From NCBI RefSeq assembly GCF_015209505.1, contig NZ_JADEYC010000018.1:62001-126000 (forward strand): a stretch of 64,000 nucleotides of DNA, given 5' to 3'. Below, piece by piece: positions 17,723-28,284 of this stretch. The DNA comes from Saccharopolyspora montiporae. Lineage in GTDB: Bacteria > Actinomycetota > Actinomycetes > Mycobacteriales > Pseudonocardiaceae. Made by a program: the position numbers and the translations under genes. How positions within the stretch are numbered: position 1 is the first letter of the stretch; each line of letters begins with the position of its first letter. The notes under the pieces are model-generated. The model ran no database searches. It was not told the origin of the DNA and saw only the letters and a program-made list of their open reading frames with translations.

Positions 17723-18548
17723 AGGCCGCTGCGCGGGTGTGTTCCTGGTCGATCGCCGCGCCGGAGACGTCCTGCTCCAGCAGGGCTTCGCCGCGGCGGT
17801 CGCCGGCCAGTTCGCGGAGGAAGAACGCGGTCAGCAGGCCCTTGGCCAGCCGCTGGGTCCGGTATTCGCCCTTGCCGTGCAGCACCAGCTCGGTCCAGTG
17901 CCTGCCCTCGGTGAAGCCCAGGTGGCTGGCTTTCTTGATGGTGCGCAGCTGAACCGGACCGGCCCAGGACGCCGCGATCGGCCGGGCGTTGGCCACCGCC
18001 GGGGCCAGCAGGTCGTTGCCCGCGGCCAGGTGCAGGCCCGGCACGCGCACCTGCGCCGCGGCGTCCGAGGCGGGCGGGTGCGTCTCGGCCGCGGCGAGCG
18101 TCGCCACCGCGCGGATCCGCTCGTCCGTCGCGGCCGCCAGCACTGCGGACCCGCCGCCCATCGCGTGCCCGGCCGCGCCCAGCCGACGCTGGTCCACGCT
18201 GATCGCGCCCTCGCCGAGCCGGGCCCCGATCGCGATGTCCAGGGCCGTGCGCAGGTCCGATTCGAACATGCGGTGCGAGGCGAACGGTCCCCGCTGGGTA
18301 CCCGGCGCCACCACCACGAAGCCCCACGAGGCCAGGTGCCGCAGCAGACCGAGGTAGCGGCGGGGCGGCTGCAGCCAACCGTGCCCGAACGCGAGCGCGG
18401 GCAGCCCCAGTCCGGAGCGCGGGGTGCAGAGCACGCCCGGCAGCCCCACCAGCGCCGGATCGCCGTGCAGCACGTCGTGCGGACCGCGCCGGGACAGCTG
18501 CTCCAGCGCGTGCTTCGGGGACCGGATCTTCTTGGCTGTGCGCGCCAT
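17721..18548 (-). CDS. Alpha/beta hydrolase fold protein with Ala at the nucleophile position
   Basis: 275 residues, cytosolic, of the dienelactone-hydrolase/cutinase-like group: LPALAFGHGWLQPPRRYLG (HG oxyanion region, about 50-68), VVAPGTQRG, nucleophile elbow GAAGHAMGGGSAVLAA (about 130-145), late Asp in LHLAAGNDLLAP and His in KKASHLGFTEG. The elbow is G-H-A-M-G, where active enzymes have Ser (G-H-S-M-G); the codon reads GCG. So it may be inactive, use a different chemistry, or bind ligand only. ATG at 18548. Convergent with the secretion-like cluster, divergent from glmS. Size and place resemble Rv3438. Confidence 0.82.
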   Translation of the reverse strand: MARTAKKIRSPKHALEQLSRRGPHDVLHGDPALVGLPGVLCTPRSGLGLPALAFGHGWLQPPRRYLGLLRHLASWGFVVVAPGTQRGPFASHRMFESDLRTALDIAIGARLGEGAISVDQRRLGAAGHAMGGGSAVLAAATDERIRAVATLAAAETHPPASDAAAQVRVPGLHLAAGNDLLAPAVANARPIAASWAGPVQLRTIKKASHLGFTEGRHWTELVLHGKGEYRTQRLAKGLLTAFFLRELAGDRRGEALLEQDVSGAAIDQEHTRAAA

Positions 18549-18682
18549 GGTCGGCAACGTTAGCGGACACGCGTCGCAGGTGGCGCGCACCATCGCGGTC
18601 CGGGTGTGAATGCGCCCACTCGATCCACCCCGAACCAGGGACGATGCCGGTACTCGCCAGGCCCGGGCTCGGTGGCGGTAGC

Positions 18683-18698
18683 TACGCTGGGCCGGGTG
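18683..18698 (+). promoter_or_regulatory. Leaderless-type -10 element of glmS
   Basis: TACGCT at 18683-18688 ends 7 bases before the GTG start of glmS, and no ribosome site is present, so transcription probably starts at or next to the start codon. Confidence 0.5.
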
Positions 18699-20558
18699 TG
18701 CGGCATCGTTGGTTACGCAGGACATCGCCAGGCGCTGGACGTGGTGCTCGACGGCCTCCGGCGGCTGGAGTACCGCGGCTACGACTCGGCGGGGGTCGCC
18801 CTGCCGGACGGGGTCGGCGGACTCGTCGTGGAGCGCGCCGCGGGTGCGTTGACGAACTTGGAGAAGCGGATCACCGAGGCCGATGAGGCCCGGTTCACCG
18901 GCGACAGCGGCATGGGGCACACCCGCTGGGCCACGCACGGCGCCCCCACCGACCGCAACGCCCACCCGCACCGCGACGCGACCGGCAAGGTCGCCGTGGT
19001 GCACAATGGGATCATCGAGAACTTCGCGGCGCTGCGCGGTGAGCTGGAGGGTCGCGGGGTCGAGATGGCCAGCGACACCGACACCGAGTCCGCGGCGCAC
19101 CTGGTCGCGGCCGCCTACGCGGACGGCCCGGCGGCCGGGGACCTCAGCGCCGCCGTGCGCGCCGTCGCGAGCAGGCTGGAGGGCGCCTTCACCCTGCTCG
19201 TCACGCACGCCGACGAGCCGGGCACCGTGGTGGCCGCGCGCAGGTCGTCGCCGCTGGTCGTCGGGGTCGGCGACGGGGAGCACTTCCTGGCGTCCGACGT
19301 CGCGGCGTTCATCGAGCACACCCGGGATGCGGTGGAGCTCGGCCAGGACCAGGTGGTGACCATCACCCGGGACGGCTACCGGGTGACCGACTTCGCGGGT
19401 GCCGACGTCGAGGTCAAACCGTTCACCGTCGATTGGGACCTGTCGGCCGCCGAGAAGGGCGGCCACGACTACTTCATGCTCAAGGAGATCGAGGAGCAGC
19501 CGGAAGCGCTGCGCAACACGCTGCGCGGGCACTTCGCCCGGGGCGGGGTGGTCCTCGACGAGCTGCGGCTGGCCGAGCAGGACCTGCGCGACATCGACAA
19601 GGTCTTCGTCGTCGCCTGCGGGACCGCGTACCACTCCGGGCTGCTGGCCAAGTACGCCATCGAGCACTGGTGCCGGATCCCGGTCGAGGTCGAGCTGGCC
19701 AGCGAGTTCCGCTACCGCGACCCGGTGCTGGGACGGGACACGCTGGTCGTGGCGATCTCGCAGTCCGGGGAGACCGCCGACACGCTGGAGGCGGTGCGGC
19801 ACGCGCGCACCCAGCACGCCCGGGTGCTGGCGATCTGCAACACCAACGGTGCGCAGATCCCGCGCGAGTCCGACGCGGTGCTCTACACGCACGCCGGACC
19901 GGAGATTGGGGTGGCGGCGACCAAGACGTTCCTCGCGCAGATCGCGGCGAACTACCTGGTCGGCCTCGCCCTGGCCCAGGCGCGCGGCACGAAGTACTCC
20001 GACGAGGTGGCCCGCGAGTTCGACGAGCTGGCGGCGATGCCCGAAGCGGTGCGCGACACGTTGTCCACCGTGGAGCAGGTGCGCGAGCTCGGGACCGAGA
20101 TGGCCACGTCCAAGGCGGTGCTGTTCCTGGGCAGGCACGTGGGCTACCCGGTCGCGCTGGAGGGCGCGCTCAAGCTCAAGGAACTCGCCTACATGCACGC
20201 CGAGGGCTTCGCCGCGGGCGAGCTCAAGCACGGGCCGATCGCGCTGATCGAGCAGGATCTGCCGGTCGTGGTGGTCATGCCCTCGCCCACCGGCCGCGCC
20301 CAGCTGCACGCCAAGATGGTGTCCAACATCCGGGAGATCCAGGCGCGCGGCGCCCGCACCATCGTCATCGCCGAGCGCGGTGACGAGGAGGTGCGGCCGT
20401 TCGCCGACGAGCTGATCACCATCCCGGCCGTGCCCACACTGCTGCAGCCGCTGGTGTCGACCGTTCCGCTGCAGGTCATGGCGGCCGAGATCGCGCGGGC
20501 GCGGGGCTACGACGTGGACAAGCCGCGCAACCTGGCCAAGTCCGTGACCGTGGAGTAG
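18696..20558 (+). CDS. glmS: Glutamine-fructose-6-phosphate aminotransferase
   Basis: Makes glucosamine-6-phosphate from fructose-6-phosphate and glutamine, the first step to UDP-GlcNAc. 620 residues: N-terminal class II glutaminase with nucleophile Cys2 directly after the start (CGIVGYAGH), HTRWATHG and HNGIIENF, then two SIS sugar-isomerase domains ([11 protein letters not shown] near 310, SQSGETADT near 355) and the C-terminal sequence [16 protein letters not shown] at 18696 is fixed by the need for Cys at position 2. Starts a tight run with acpS. Confidence 0.98.
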   Translation: MCGIVGYAGHRQALDVVLDGLRRLEYRGYDSAGVALPDGVGGLVVERAAGALTNLEKRITEADEARFTGDSGMGHTRWATHGAPTDRNAHPHRDATGKVAVVHNGIIENFAALRGELEGRGVEMASDTDTESAAHLVAAAYADGPAAGDLSAAVRAVASRLEGAFTLLVTHADEPGTVVAARRSSPLVVGVGDGEHFLASDVAAFIEHTRDAVELGQDQVVTITRDGYRVTDFAGADVEVKPFTVDWDLSAAEKGGHDYFMLKEIEEQPEALRNTLRGHFARGGVVLDELRLAEQDLRDIDKVFVVACGTAYHSGLLAKYAIEHWCRIPVEVELASEFRYRDPVLGRDTLVVAISQSGETADTLEAVRHARTQHARVLAICNTNGAQIPRESDAVLYTHAGPEIGVAATKTFLAQIAANYLVGLALAQARGTKYSDEVAREFDELAAMPEAVRDTLSTVEQVRELGTEMATSKAVLFLGRHVGYPVALEGALKLKELAYMHAEGFAAGELKHGPIALIEQDLPVVVVMPSPTGRAQLHAKMVSNIREIQARGARTIVIAERGDEEVRPFADELITIPAVPTLLQPLVSTVPLQVMAAEIARARGYDVDKPRNLAKSVTVE

Positions 20559-20560
20559 TC

Positions 20561-20932
20561 GTGCTCGTCGGGATCGGCACGGACCTGGTCGGGGTGCCGC
20601 GGTTCGCCGCGACGCTGCGCCGCACGCCGGGGCTCGCGGACCGCGTGTTCACCCCGCGGGAACGCTCCCGCCCGGACGGCAGTCCGCGGACCGGTCGCTC
20701 GCTGGCCGCGCGGTTCGCCGCCAAGGAGGCCGCGGCCAAGGCGCTCGGCGTCCCGGCGGGCTGCCGGTTCCTCGACTGCGAGGTGGTGCCGGGCGCCGAC
20801 GGTCGTCCGGAGCTGCGCATCTCGGGTGCGCTGGCGGCCGCGGCCCGGGAGCGCGGAGTGGTGGCCTGGCACGTGTCGCTGACGCACGACGCGGATGTCG
20901 CCGGGGCGCACGTGGTGGCCGAAGGCCGCTGA
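20561..20932 (+). CDS. acpS: Holo-[acyl-carrier-protein] synthase
   Basis: Transfers 4'-phosphopantetheine from CoA to acyl carrier proteins. 123 residues, typical for the family. Metal/CoA motifs are [13 protein letters not shown] at the start (Asp8 position) and [12 protein letters not shown] with the catalytic Glu. The C-terminal [16 protein letters not shown] is the conserved beta strand. GTG at 20561, two bases after the glmS stop, so it is co-transcribed. Confidence 0.94.
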   Translation: MLVGIGTDLVGVPRFAATLRRTPGLADRVFTPRERSRPDGSPRTGRSLAARFAAKEAAAKALGVPAGCRFLDCEVVPGADGRPELRISGALAAAARERGVVAWHVSLTHDADVAGAHVVAEGR

Positions 20933-21019
20933 CCGCGCGGGGCTCCTCCGCGGGCGGCGCCGCGCGGACCTGCGATCATGGGCTCGGCTGGAACGACGAT
21001 GTGGTCGCCGGAGGACCCG

Positions 21020-22522
21020 ATGCGCGGAGTGTGGACGCCCGAGCAGATCCGTGCCGCCGAGCAGCGGCTGTTCACCCGGACTCCCGAGCCGGCCGTGATG
21101 CGTCGCGCCGCGCACGCCGTCGCGCGGCACACCGCGCAGGTGTTGACCGAGTGCACCGGCGGGGTCGCCGGGCGACACGTCACGCTGCTCGTCGGTGCGG
21201 GCAACAACGGCGGTGACGCGCTGTGGGCAGGATCCTTCCTGCGCAAGCGAGGTGTCGGTGTGACGGCCGTGCTGCTGGACGCCGATCGGGCGCACCAGGG
21301 CGGACTGCTCGCGCTGCGCCGCGCCGGGGGTCGCGCGGTGCGCGCCGAGGGACCGAACCCGGACACGACCGGGGTCGGTGCCGAGGCCGCGGAGGCGGTG
21401 CAGCGGGCGGACGCGGTCGTCGACGGGATCGTCGGGCTCTCCGCGTCCGGTGGGCTGCGCCCGATGGCCGCCGAGCTGGTCGACCGGGTGCTGATGCCGA
21501 TCGTGTCCGTCGACCTGCCCAGCGGGGTCGACCCGGTCACCGGTGCGGTGGACGGCCCCGCTGTGTCGGCGGACGTGACGGTGACCTTCGGCGGGCGCAA
21601 ACCGTGCCACGTGCTCGGGCCCGGGGCGGTGCGCTCGGGTGATGTGCTGGTCGCCGACATCGGGCTGGACGGCGATCTGCCCGAGCCGGAGCTGCACGTG
21701 CTCGACGCCGCCGATGTCGGTGCGGCGTGGCCGGTGCCGGGCCCGGAGGACGACAAGTACAGCCAGGGCGTGGTCGGCGTGGCGGCCGGTTCCGCCACGT
21801 TCCCCGGCGCGGCCGTGCTGGCCGGCGGTTCGGCGGTGCGCGCGACCTCCGGGATGGTGCGCTACGCGGGCCCGGCCGCCGACGAGGTGTGCCGCCGCTG
21901 GCCGGAGGTGGTGGTCACCGGTTCGGTCACCGACGCCGGGCGGGTGCAGGCGTGGGCGGTCGGACCGGGCATCGGAACCGGTGCCAGCGGGCGGGACGTG
22001 CTGCGGCACGTGTTCGATTCCGGGCGCCCGGTCTGCGCGGACGCCGATTCGATCACGCTGCTGGGCGCGGACCCGACGTTGTGGGACGCGCGCGACCCGG
22101 ACGCACCGGTGGTGCTCACCCCGCACGACGGGGAGTTCGAACGGCTCGGCGCCGGACCGGTCGGGACGGACCGGGTGGCCGCGGCCCGTCGCGTCGCCGC
22201 CCGCTTCGACGTGGTGCTGCTGCTCAAGGGCAACACCACGGTCGTCGCCGCCCCGGACGGCCGGGTGCTGGTGAACGATTCGCAGCAGGCTTGGCCGGCC
22301 ACCGCGGGTTCCGGGGACGTGCTGACCGGGCTGATCGGCGCGCTGCTGGCCTCCGGGATGGACCCGTGGCTGGCGTGCGGCTGCGCCACCCGGGTGCACT
22401 CGGACGCCGCCGAGCTGGCTGCGCGGGATGCGGACGGCGTCGGCGCGCCGATCGGGGCGTCTGCGCTGCTCGACCAGGTTCCCGCCGCCGTCCGAGCGGT
22501 CCGCCGCGCCGCCTTGACGTGA
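21020..22522 (+). CDS. nnrD: Bifunctional NAD(P)H-hydrate epimerase / ADP-dependent dehydratase
   Basis: Repairs hydrated NAD(P)H. 500 residues: epimerase (YjeF-N) domain about 1-210 with LVGAGNNGGDALWAG and SVDLPSGVDPVTGAV; ribokinase-like dehydratase about 225-495 with GPGIGTG, VLTPHDGEFERL and the ADP-site loop GSGDVLTGLIGALLA. ATG at 21020 has GGAGG seven bases upstream and gives the usual MRGVWTPEQIRAAE start. Neighbour order acpS-nnrD-alr matches other actinobacteria. Confidence 0.96.
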   Translation: MRGVWTPEQIRAAEQRLFTRTPEPAVMRRAAHAVARHTAQVLTECTGGVAGRHVTLLVGAGNNGGDALWAGSFLRKRGVGVTAVLLDADRAHQGGLLALRRAGGRAVRAEGPNPDTTGVGAEAAEAVQRADAVVDGIVGLSASGGLRPMAAELVDRVLMPIVSVDLPSGVDPVTGAVDGPAVSADVTVTFGGRKPCHVLGPGAVRSGDVLVADIGLDGDLPEPELHVLDAADVGAAWPVPGPEDDKYSQGVVGVAAGSATFPGAAVLAGGSAVRATSGMVRYAGPAADEVCRRWPEVVVTGSVTDAGRVQAWAVGPGIGTGASGRDVLRHVFDSGRPVCADADSITLLGADPTLWDARDPDAPVVLTPHDGEFERLGAGPVGTDRVAAARRVAARFDVVLLLKGNTTVVAAPDGRVLVNDSQQAWPATAGSGDVLTGLIGALLASGMDPWLACGCATRVHSDAAELAARDADGVGAPIGASALLDQVPAAVRAVRRAALT

Positions 22523-22685
22523 CGGCGTGGGCCGATCGGCGTCGCAGGCTGTTCCCGGCCGGGCCCTTGCGCAGGCCCGACCGTCCCACCGGTTCGAGTG
22601 ATGTTGGCTACAGTGCGGCTGACCAGGGGAGAAGGTGTCCGGCGCGCGCAGCCGCCGGGGTCGGGTGTGGGACCATGTCCAGGCC

Positions 22686-23822
22686 ATGAGTGACCAGCCA
22701 GCCCGGCGTGCCGACCTGCGGGTGGATCTCGGTGCGATCCGGCACAACACCAGGGTGCTCTCGGCGCGGGGCCGCCGTTCGGGCGCCGCGACCATGGTCG
22801 TCGTCAAGTCCGACGGCTACGGGCACGGGGCGGTACCGGTCGCGCGGGCCGCGCTCGAATCCGGGGCGGACTGCCTCGGCGTCGCTTCGGTCGACGAGGC
22901 GTTGCAGCTGCGCACCTCGGGTGTGCGCGCGCCGCTGCTGTGCTGGTTGCACACGGCCGACGACGACTTCGGGCCCGCGGTGGACGCCGATGTGGAACTG
23001 TCCGCCTCCTCGGTCGGCGAGCTCGACCGGATCGCCGCGGCCGCGGACCGGCGCGGGGGCACCGCCAGGGTGCACCTGAAGATCGACACCGGGCTCAGCC
23101 GCAACGGGTGCCCGCCGGCGGCCTGGCCGACGCTGGTGGAACGGGCGGCCAAGGCCGAGGAGCGCGGCTGGATCGAGGTCGCCGCGGTCTGGTCGCACCT
23201 GGCCTGCGCCGACGAGCCCGGGCACCCCTCGGTGGACCGGCAGGCGGAGCGGTTCCAGGACGCCTACCTGCGCGCTCGCGCGGCCGGACTGCGCCCGATC
23301 CGGCACCTCGCCAACTCCGCGGCCCTGCTGACCAGGCCGGACCTGCACTTCGACCTGGTCCGCCCGGGGATCGCGGTGTACGGGCTGGATCCGGTTCCCG
23401 GGGTCGGGGAACACGATCTGCGCCCGGCGATGACCTTCCGCTCCTCGGTGGTGGGCACCAAGCGCGTCGCGGCCGGCGAAGGAGTCTCCTACGGGCACCG
23501 GTGGACCGCGCCGCACGCGGTGACCCTGGCGCTGGTGCCGGTCGGCTACGCCGACGGCGTGCCGCGCGGGCTGTCCGGCCGGATGTCGGTCTGGCTGGCC
23601 GGGCGCCGCCGTCCGGTGGTCGGCCGGGTCTGCATGGACCAGCTGGTCGTGGACTGCGGGGACGACCAGGTCCACGAGGGCGACGAGGTGGTGCTGTTCG
23701 GGCCGGGCGACCGCGGGGAGCCCACGGCCGCCGAGTGGGCGGACGGCCTCGGCACCATCCACTACGAGATCGTCACCGGGATGTACCGGCCGCGGGTGAC
23801 GCGCACGGTGGTGGAGGCGTGA
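22686..23822 (+). CDS. alr: Alanine racemase
   Basis: PLP enzyme supplying D-alanine for the cell wall. 378 residues. The PLP lysine lies in VVVKSDGYGHG near 39, the second-domain tyrosine in the segment EGVSYGHRWTA near 267, and GRVCMDQLVVD is the conserved C-terminal motif. ATG at 22686 gives the standard length, but its ribosome site is poor; a GTG at 22635 would add 17 residues. TACAGT at 22609-22614 may be a -10. The 163 bases upstream hold no other gene. Confidence 0.95.
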   Translation: MSDQPARRADLRVDLGAIRHNTRVLSARGRRSGAATMVVVKSDGYGHGAVPVARAALESGADCLGVASVDEALQLRTSGVRAPLLCWLHTADDDFGPAVDADVELSASSVGELDRIAAAADRRGGTARVHLKIDTGLSRNGCPPAAWPTLVERAAKAEERGWIEVAAVWSHLACADEPGHPSVDRQAERFQDAYLRARAAGLRPIRHLANSAALLTRPDLHFDLVRPGIAVYGLDPVPGVGEHDLRPAMTFRSSVVGTKRVAAGEGVSYGHRWTAPHAVTLALVPVGYADGVPRGLSGRMSVWLAGRRRPVVGRVCMDQLVVDCGDDQVHEGDEVVLFGPGDRGEPTAAEWADGLGTIHYEIVTGMYRPRVTRTVVEA

Positions 23823-23889
23823 TGGGGCGGCGCGGGTGCCCGGTCCCGCGGTGTCGCGGCGAACGGTTCGGCGGACTGGGGAGGTCGGC

Positions 23890-24993
23890 ATGAAGCCGCT
23901 GTGGCAGGCCCTCGCGTGGGGCAGCGGAGCCGTGGGGGCGGCGGTGACCGGTGCGGCGGTCGGGGTCGCCACGCACAGCACGCGCGCCGCGCTGCGCCGC
24001 AAGTCCACCGATCCGTACGCCGACGAGGTCCTCGGCCAGCTGCCGTCGGACCGCCGGTCGACCGTGGCCGCCGATGACGGGATCCCGCTGTCGGTGCAGG
24101 AGATCGACCCGGCCGAGGGCGAGGCGGAGCTGACCGTGCTGCTCGTGCACGGCTTCACGCTGGATTCCCGGTCCTGGCACTTCCAGCGCCGCGACCTGCC
24201 GGAGATGTCCGATCCGCGGGTGCGCTTGGTGCTGTTCGACCTGCGCAGCCACGGCCGGTCCGGGCACTCGTCGAAGCGCACGAGCACCATCGATCAGCTC
24301 GGCCGGGACCTGGACGCGGTGCTGCGCGCGACGGTCCGCAGCGGGCCGGTGGTGCTCGTCGGCCACTCCATGGGCGGGATGGCGATCATGGCGCTGGCCG
24401 CGCAGCGGCCGGAGCTCTTCCGCGACCACGTGCGCGGGGTGGCCTTCGTCGGCAGCTCGTGCGGCGAGGTGGGTTCCTCGGGGCTGCCGCGGCCGGTGCT
24501 GTCCCGGTCCAATCCGCTGACCCGCGGCCTGGGCGTGCTGGCCGATCTGCAGCCGGCCCTCGTGGAGCGCACCCGCAAGGTCGGCGACCGGATCACCTGG
24601 AACGTCATCCGGACCCTCGCGTTCGGTGACCGGTCGATCTCGCCCACCGTGGTGGACCTGATGGCCGACATGATCGGGTCCACGTCCGTGGAGGTCATCA
24701 CCGACTTCCTGGAGACCATCAGTACGCACTCCCGGAAGGATGCGCTGGCCGCGTTGCGGCATTGCGAGGTCCTGGTGCTCAGCGGGGACGCCGACCGGCT
24801 CACCCCGTACGTGCCGCACGCGGAGGTGATCGCCGGGGAACTGCCCGACGCCGAGCTCGTCCGGGTCGCGGGGGCGGGCCACCTGGTGATCCTGGAGTGT
24901 CCCGAGCTGGTCACCGAACACATCGCAGCGCTGGTGCGCAGGAGCTATGCCCGGAAGCGGACCGCGCGACGGAGGAAGGTGGCGGGGAGTTGA
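23890..24993 (+). CDS. Alpha/beta hydrolase, membrane-associated
   Basis: 367 residues. An N-terminal hydrophobic stretch (WQALAWGSGAVGAAVTGAA) may anchor it. The hydrolase core has LLVHGFTLDSRSW (oxyanion), GHSMGGMAI (Ser nucleophile near 160), GDADRLTPYV (Asp) and GAGHLVILE (His), so the triad is complete. ATG at 23890 follows GGGGAGG. Encoded between alr and tsaE, whose TTG start overlaps its stop. Substrate unknown; lipid or ester hydrolysis is a family-level guess. Confidence 0.88.
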   Translation: MKPLWQALAWGSGAVGAAVTGAAVGVATHSTRAALRRKSTDPYADEVLGQLPSDRRSTVAADDGIPLSVQEIDPAEGEAELTVLLVHGFTLDSRSWHFQRRDLPEMSDPRVRLVLFDLRSHGRSGHSSKRTSTIDQLGRDLDAVLRATVRSGPVVLVGHSMGGMAIMALAAQRPELFRDHVRGVAFVGSSCGEVGSSGLPRPVLSRSNPLTRGLGVLADLQPALVERTRKVGDRITWNVIRTLAFGDRSISPTVVDLMADMIGSTSVEVITDFLETISTHSRKDALAALRHCEVLVLSGDADRLTPYVPHAEVIAGELPDAELVRVAGAGHLVILECPELVTEHIAALVRRSYARKRTARRRKVAGS

Positions 24994-25466
24994 GCATCGA
25001 CCGCGCGATCCGGTTGCCGCTGGAGGCGGACACGCTGGAGTTCGGCCGCAGGCTGGGGGCGCTGCTGCGGGCCGGGGACCTGGTCCTGCTGGACGGCCCG
25101 CTCGGCGCGGGTAAGACCGTGCTGACCAGGGGTATCGCCGCCGGGATGGGGGTTTCCGGGCGGATCACCTCGCCGACCTTCGTCCTCGCCCGGGTGCACC
25201 GGCCGGCGTCCGGGACCGGGCCCGCGTTGGTGCACGTGGACGCGTACCGGCTCGGCGGGCTGGACGAGATCGACGATCTGGACCTGGATACCGACCTCAC
25301 CGAGGCGGCCGTCGTCGTCGAATGGGGCGCCGGGCTGGTGGAGCGGCTGGCCGATTCGTTCCTGCTGCTGGGCCTGTCCCGCGGATCCGACGACGTGCGC
25401 GAGGTGCGGCTGCAGCCGCACGGCACCGCGTGGCAGCAGCGGGTGCAGGGTTTGGCGGTCGCGTGA
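24990..25466 (+). CDS. tsaE: tRNA N6-threonylcarbamoyladenosine ATPase TsaE
   Basis: ATPase partner of TsaB/TsaD in t6A37 modification of tRNAs. 158 residues. P-loop GPLGAGKTVLTRG near 37, SPTFVLARVH switch, HVDAYRL with a conserved Asp, and VVVEWGAGL near the end. I chose TTG at 24990, overlapping the stop of the hydrolase (TTGA) with GGAGGAAGG about 10 bases upstream; no in-frame ATG or GTG suits. tsaB and tsaD lie 15 kb away, beyond the purine island, whereas in M. tuberculosis they are adjacent (Rv3422c-Rv3419c). Confidence 0.94.
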   Translation: MSIDRAIRLPLEADTLEFGRRLGALLRAGDLVLLDGPLGAGKTVLTRGIAAGMGVSGRITSPTFVLARVHRPASGTGPALVHVDAYRLGGLDEIDDLDLDTDLTEAAVVVEWGAGLVERLADSFLLLGLSRGSDDVREVRLQPHGTAWQQRVQGLAVA

Positions 25467-25467
25467 C

Positions 25468-25506
25468 GTGGTGCCGGCCGGTTCCGGCGCGCGCGGCCGG
25501 CACCAC
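25468..25506. terminator. Bidirectional terminator, tsaE / iclR-type gene
   Basis: Perfect 12-bp stem (25468-25479 with 25495-25506), 15-base loop, between two converging stops. Confidence 0.75.
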
Positions 25507-25534
25507 CCGGCGGGTCTCGACGCGGTTGCCCGGC

Positions 25535-26314
25535 TCAGGCGGTATCGCTGACCGCTAGCTCGTCGGCGAGTTCGTGCGCCAGGCGCTGCATCAGCGGGAT
25601 CACCTCGTCCAGCGAGATGCGGGTCATCCGACCTTCCGGGCCGCTGATGGAGATCGCCGCGCCCGCGGGGGCGTCCGGCACGGCGACCGCGAAGCAGCGG
25701 ACCCCGACCTCCTGCTCCCCGTCGTCGACCGCGTAGCCGTGCTGCCGGATGCGGCCGAGTTCGTGCTGCATCTCCTCGACGGTGCTGATGGTGCGCTCGG
25801 TCTGCGGGCGCATCCCGCTGCGGCTGAGCAGCTGATTCACCGAGTCCGGCGGCAGGTCGGCCATGACGGCCTTGCCCACGGCGGTGGCGTGCGCGTCGAC
25901 GCGACGGCCGACCTCGGTGAACATCCGCATCGAGTGCTGCGAGGGCACCTGCGCCACGTAGACGATCTGCGCGCCGTCCAGCACCGCCATGTTCGACGTC
26001 TCCCCGGTGGCCTCGGTGAGTTCGGCCAGGTAGGGGCGAGCCCAGGCGCCGAGGGCTTTGCTGGCGGTCTCGCCGAGCCGGATCAGCCGCGGGCCGAGCG
26101 CGTAGCGGCGGGAGGGCTGCTGGCGCGCGTAGCCGTTGCCGACCAGGGTGCGCATGATCCGGTGGATGGTCGGCAGCGGGAGACCGGACCGGTCCGCCAG
26201 TTCCGACAGGGCGACCTCGCCGCCGGAGTCGGCCATCAGTTCGAGCAGCTCGAAGGCCCGCTCGACCGATTGCACCCCGCCGCCCTGGTTCGCGCCCTTC
26301 GGGGCAGTGGTCAT
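25535..26314 (-). CDS. IclR-family transcriptional regulator (AllR-like)
   Basis: 259 residues: winged helix-turn-helix at about 15-75 (VQSVERAFELLELMADSGGE and LSELADRSGLPLPTIHRIM) and an IclR effector domain about 90-250 (VLDGAQIVYVAQVPSQHSMR, DAHATAVGKAVMAD, GVRCFAVAVPD, GPEGRMT). ATG at 26314 follows GGAGGGAG. Divergent from malate synthase and heading a purine/glyoxylate island, it looks like the IclR-type AllR regulators that sense allantoate or glyoxylate; the ligand is inferred. A palindromic site lies in the shared intergenic region. Confidence 0.9.
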   Translation of the reverse strand: MTTAPKGANQGGGVQSVERAFELLELMADSGGEVALSELADRSGLPLPTIHRIMRTLVGNGYARQQPSRRYALGPRLIRLGETASKALGAWARPYLAELTEATGETSNMAVLDGAQIVYVAQVPSQHSMRMFTEVGRRVDAHATAVGKAVMADLPPDSVNQLLSRSGMRPQTERTISTVEEMQHELGRIRQHGYAVDDGEQEVGVRCFAVAVPDAPAGAAISISGPEGRMTRISLDEVIPLMQRLAHELADELAVSDTA

Positions 26315-26413
26315 CGCACAACTCCCTCCCACTGCACTGGTCCGTCCGCTTCGCGCCGACCGCGCGAGTCTAGCCGTTCCGGTACGAGCGTACGGTGTTG
26401 CTCGGAACGCCAT

Positions 26414-26431
26414 GTGGAAACTAACATCCAC
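26414..26431. promoter_or_regulatory. Candidate IclR-family operator
   Basis: GTGGA-N8-TCCAC, matching the TGGA...TCCA layout of IclR-family sites, between the regulator and malate synthase genes. A second small palindrome GTACG-AG-CGTAC lies at 26382-26393. A possible aceB promoter follows (CTTGGT 26444-26449, 17 bases, TACGAC 26467-26472). Confidence 0.5.
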
Positions 26432-26537
26432 GATGCAGAAAAGCTTGGTCCTTGCGAGGCTGGTTCTACGACTTCCCGCGGCGCGGTGAGCGGATCGGCC
26501 ACCGCGGTGATGCACGGCAGAAAGAGGTGGACTTCCC

Positions 26538-28148
<1,611 letters not shown>

Positions 28149-28218
28149 GGCGTCCCGGCGCGGATCGGGTTCCAGGAGGGCCGAATCCCGGCGCGGCCGG
28201 GAGATGTCCATGACGTGC

Positions 28219-28262
28219 GCGGGGCGTTCCCCGGTGGAGGATTCCGCCGGGGGACGCCCCGC
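28219..28262 (+). terminator. Long hairpin between aceB and the next gene
   Basis: 14-bp stem (28219-28232 with 28249-28262) with one G-U pair and 16-base loop, lying just upstream of the next ribosome site. May attenuate or stabilise rather than fully terminate. Confidence 0.5.
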
Positions 28263-28284
28263 ACCGCTGAGCAGTGGAGGAATC

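Noticed and set aside
23836..23889. Upstream ATG for the alpha/beta hydrolase after alr
   Set aside because: No ribosome site there, whereas ATG at 23890 has GGGGAGG at proper distance.
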